A DNA stretch of 6,144 bases. It comes from Clostridia bacterium (GTDB lineage Bacteria; Bacillota; Clostridia; Oscillospirales; Acutalibacteraceae). The position numbers were made by a program, and so were the translations under genes. The notes under the pieces were generated by a model. The model was given only the letters and a program-made list of their open reading frames with translations, did not search any database and was not told the DNA's origin. Below, piece by piece: positions 5,062 to 6,144 of this stretch. The DNA is taken from the NCBI GenBank assembly GCA_024689165.1, contig JAILDS010000281.1:1-6144 (forward strand), read 5' to 3'. Every line of letters starts with the position of its first letter. Within the stretch, counting starts at the first letter, position 1.

Positions 5062-6144
5062 ATGTCGGATTATACGGCTTTCTTTGACTCTCTTCAAAGC
5101 TTCGGTATCCGTCCGGGGCTGGAGAGAGTCTCTTTATTGTGCGAAAGGCTCGGAAATCCTCAGGAAGAGCTGAGTTTCATCCACGTGGCCGGTACGAACG
5201 GGAAGGGCAGCGTCTGCGAGGAGCTGTACCGTATCCTGCTCGCTGCGGGTCAGACTGCCGGTATGTACACCTCTCCGCACGTTGCCGATTTCCGCGAGAG
5301 GATACAGATCAACGGGGCGTACGTTGCCGAAGAACTGCTCGCAGAATGCGCCGGTGAGGTCCGCTCCGCCGTCGAAGCGCTCAACGCCGATGGCGTCGTC
5401 ATCACCGAGTTCGAGGCGATAACCGCCGCGGCGTTTTTGTGCTTCAGAAAAAGCGGCGTCCGTATCGTTGTGCTGGAGACAGGCCTCGGCGGCAGATTCG
5501 ACGCGACGAACATCATAAGCTCTCCGCTCGTCAGCGTAATAACCTCCGTTTCTTTTGACCACACCGCCGTTCTGGGCGACACGATCGAAAAGATCGCCTT
5601 TGAAAAAGCGGGCATTATCAAGCCCGGACGTCCGGTCGTGACGCCCGGCAGCCAGCACCCCGACGCTCTTCGGGTCATTTCCGGACGCGCGCGGGAGCTG
5701 GGCAGCGAGTTTATCTGCGTTCCTGCCGCGTTCAGGCTCGTCAGCGAGGATCAGCGCGGGAGCGTCATTCGTCTTGAGGATGGTGCTGAGCTTGCCGTTC
5801 CTTTCCCGGGGACGCATCAGCGTGAAAACACGCTGCTTGTGAACGCGGTCTGCTCCGAGCTGACCCGTCAGGGCCTGACCATCGACAAATACGCCGTTGA
5901 TACCGGTCTGCGCGGCTCCTTTTTGCCCGCGCGCACGCAGATAGTCAGCGAAGAGCCGCTCGTCGTTCTCGACGGCGGGCACAACGACGGCGCATCCAAG
6001 GCTCTCGCCGCTTACCTGACAAGATTCTTCCGCGGCAGAAAGATCCTTGCCGTCGTCGGGATGATGAAAGACAAGGACGTCGTCCGCTATGCCGAAAACG
6101 TCGCGCCTTGCCTGTCTGCGGTCGTCGCGACTAGATCTAAGAAC
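5062..6144 (+). CDS. folC: Folylpolyglutamate synthase / dihydrofolate synthase, N-terminal 361 residues (3' end outside window)
   Basis: This Mur-ligase-family enzyme uses ATP to add glutamate to folates, and in many bacteria also to dihydropteroate. The frame is open from the ATG at 5062 to the window end. It shows P-G-L-E-R (18-22), the ATP loop G-T-N-G-K-G-S (44-50), T-S-P-H-V (70-74) with F-R-E-R-I-Q-I-N-G (77-85), G-L-G-G-R-F-D-A-T-N (141-150), S-F-D-H (164-167) with the metal-binding His, E-K-A-G-I-I-K (181-187) with the lysine that is carbamylated in studied relatives, G-T-H-Q-R-E-N (250-256) and L-D-G-G-H-N (303-308) starting the C-terminal domain. Family members are about 420-430 residues, so roughly 60-70 are missing. 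An in-frame stop at 5035 limits the start; TTG at 5056 is an alternative. The ribosome site is weak. It lies 48 nt after gpmI and probably shares its transcript. One or both activities cannot be told from sequence alone. Confidence 0.95.
   Translation, partial: MSDYTAFFDSLQSFGIRPGLERVSLLCERLGNPQEELSFIHVAGTNGKGSVCEELYRILLAAGQTAGMYTSPHVADFRERIQINGAYVAEELLAECAGEVRSAVEALNADGVVITEFEAITAAAFLCFRKSGVRIVVLETGLGGRFDATNIISSPLVSVITSVSFDHTAVLGDTIEKIAFEKAGIIKPGRPVVTPGSQHPDALRVISGRARELGSEFICVPAAFRLVSEDQRGSVIRLEDGAELAVPFPGTHQRENTLLVNAVCSELTRQGLTIDKYAVDTGLRGSFLPARTQIVSEEPLVVLDGGHNDGASKALAAYLTRFFRGRKILAVVGMMKDKDVVRYAENVAPCLSAVVATRSKN

Noticed and set aside
4204..5097. 297-codon open frame on the minus strand over gpmI
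   Set aside because: It lies opposite a fully conserved gpmI, has no recognisable motif, and is explained by GC-rich third codon positions in the sense gene.
5134..5982. 282-codon open frame on the minus strand over folC
   Set aside because: It is the antisense shadow of folC, whose conserved motifs run through the whole stretch on the plus strand.

Overview
The window looks like a chromosomal piece of a GC-rich, Gram-positive anaerobe of the class Clostridia, most likely an uncultured gut or rumen lineage related to the Oscillospirales/Ruminococcaceae. The clues are a type I dockerin on an extracellular repeat protein, a cofactor-independent phosphoglycerate mutase inside a glycolytic operon, strong Shine-Dalgarno sites, and a consensus sigma-A type promoter in an AT-rich spacer. 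The taxonomic placement is inference; no rRNA or marker comparison was possible.

Layout: all genes are on the + strand. Positions 1-1098 hold the C-terminal 365 codons of a secreted or surface protein: Cys-containing repeat modules ending in an I-P-A-[TA]-G-H motif, a beta-rich segment, and a C-terminal dockerin. Positions 1099-1466 are non-coding and unusually structured. They contain a strong hairpin terminator, a short run of seven-base repeats, and a 188-bp element bounded by 32-bp inverted arms that are themselves seven-base tandem repeats and that enclose two further GC hairpins. The pgk promoter follows directly. From 1467 to the window end lie pgk, tpiA, gpmI and the 5' part of folC, with gaps of 44 nt, a 4-nt overlap, and 48 nt.

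How the genes work together: pgk, tpiA and gpmI encode three enzymes of lower glycolysis (1,3-bisphosphoglycerate to 3-phosphoglycerate with ATP formation; triose-phosphate interconversion; 3- to 2-phosphoglycerate). One promoter at about 1403-1431 probably drives all three, and tpiA-gpmI is probably translationally coupled. folC (folate polyglutamylation) lies close enough to be read from the same transcript, although a small hairpin covers its weak ribosome-binding region. folC is cut off by the window end.

No clearly new multi-gene system is visible. The part most worth following up is the structured spacer between the dockerin gene and pgk. The long open frames on the minus strand over the glycolytic genes are best explained as by-products of high GC at third codon positions.
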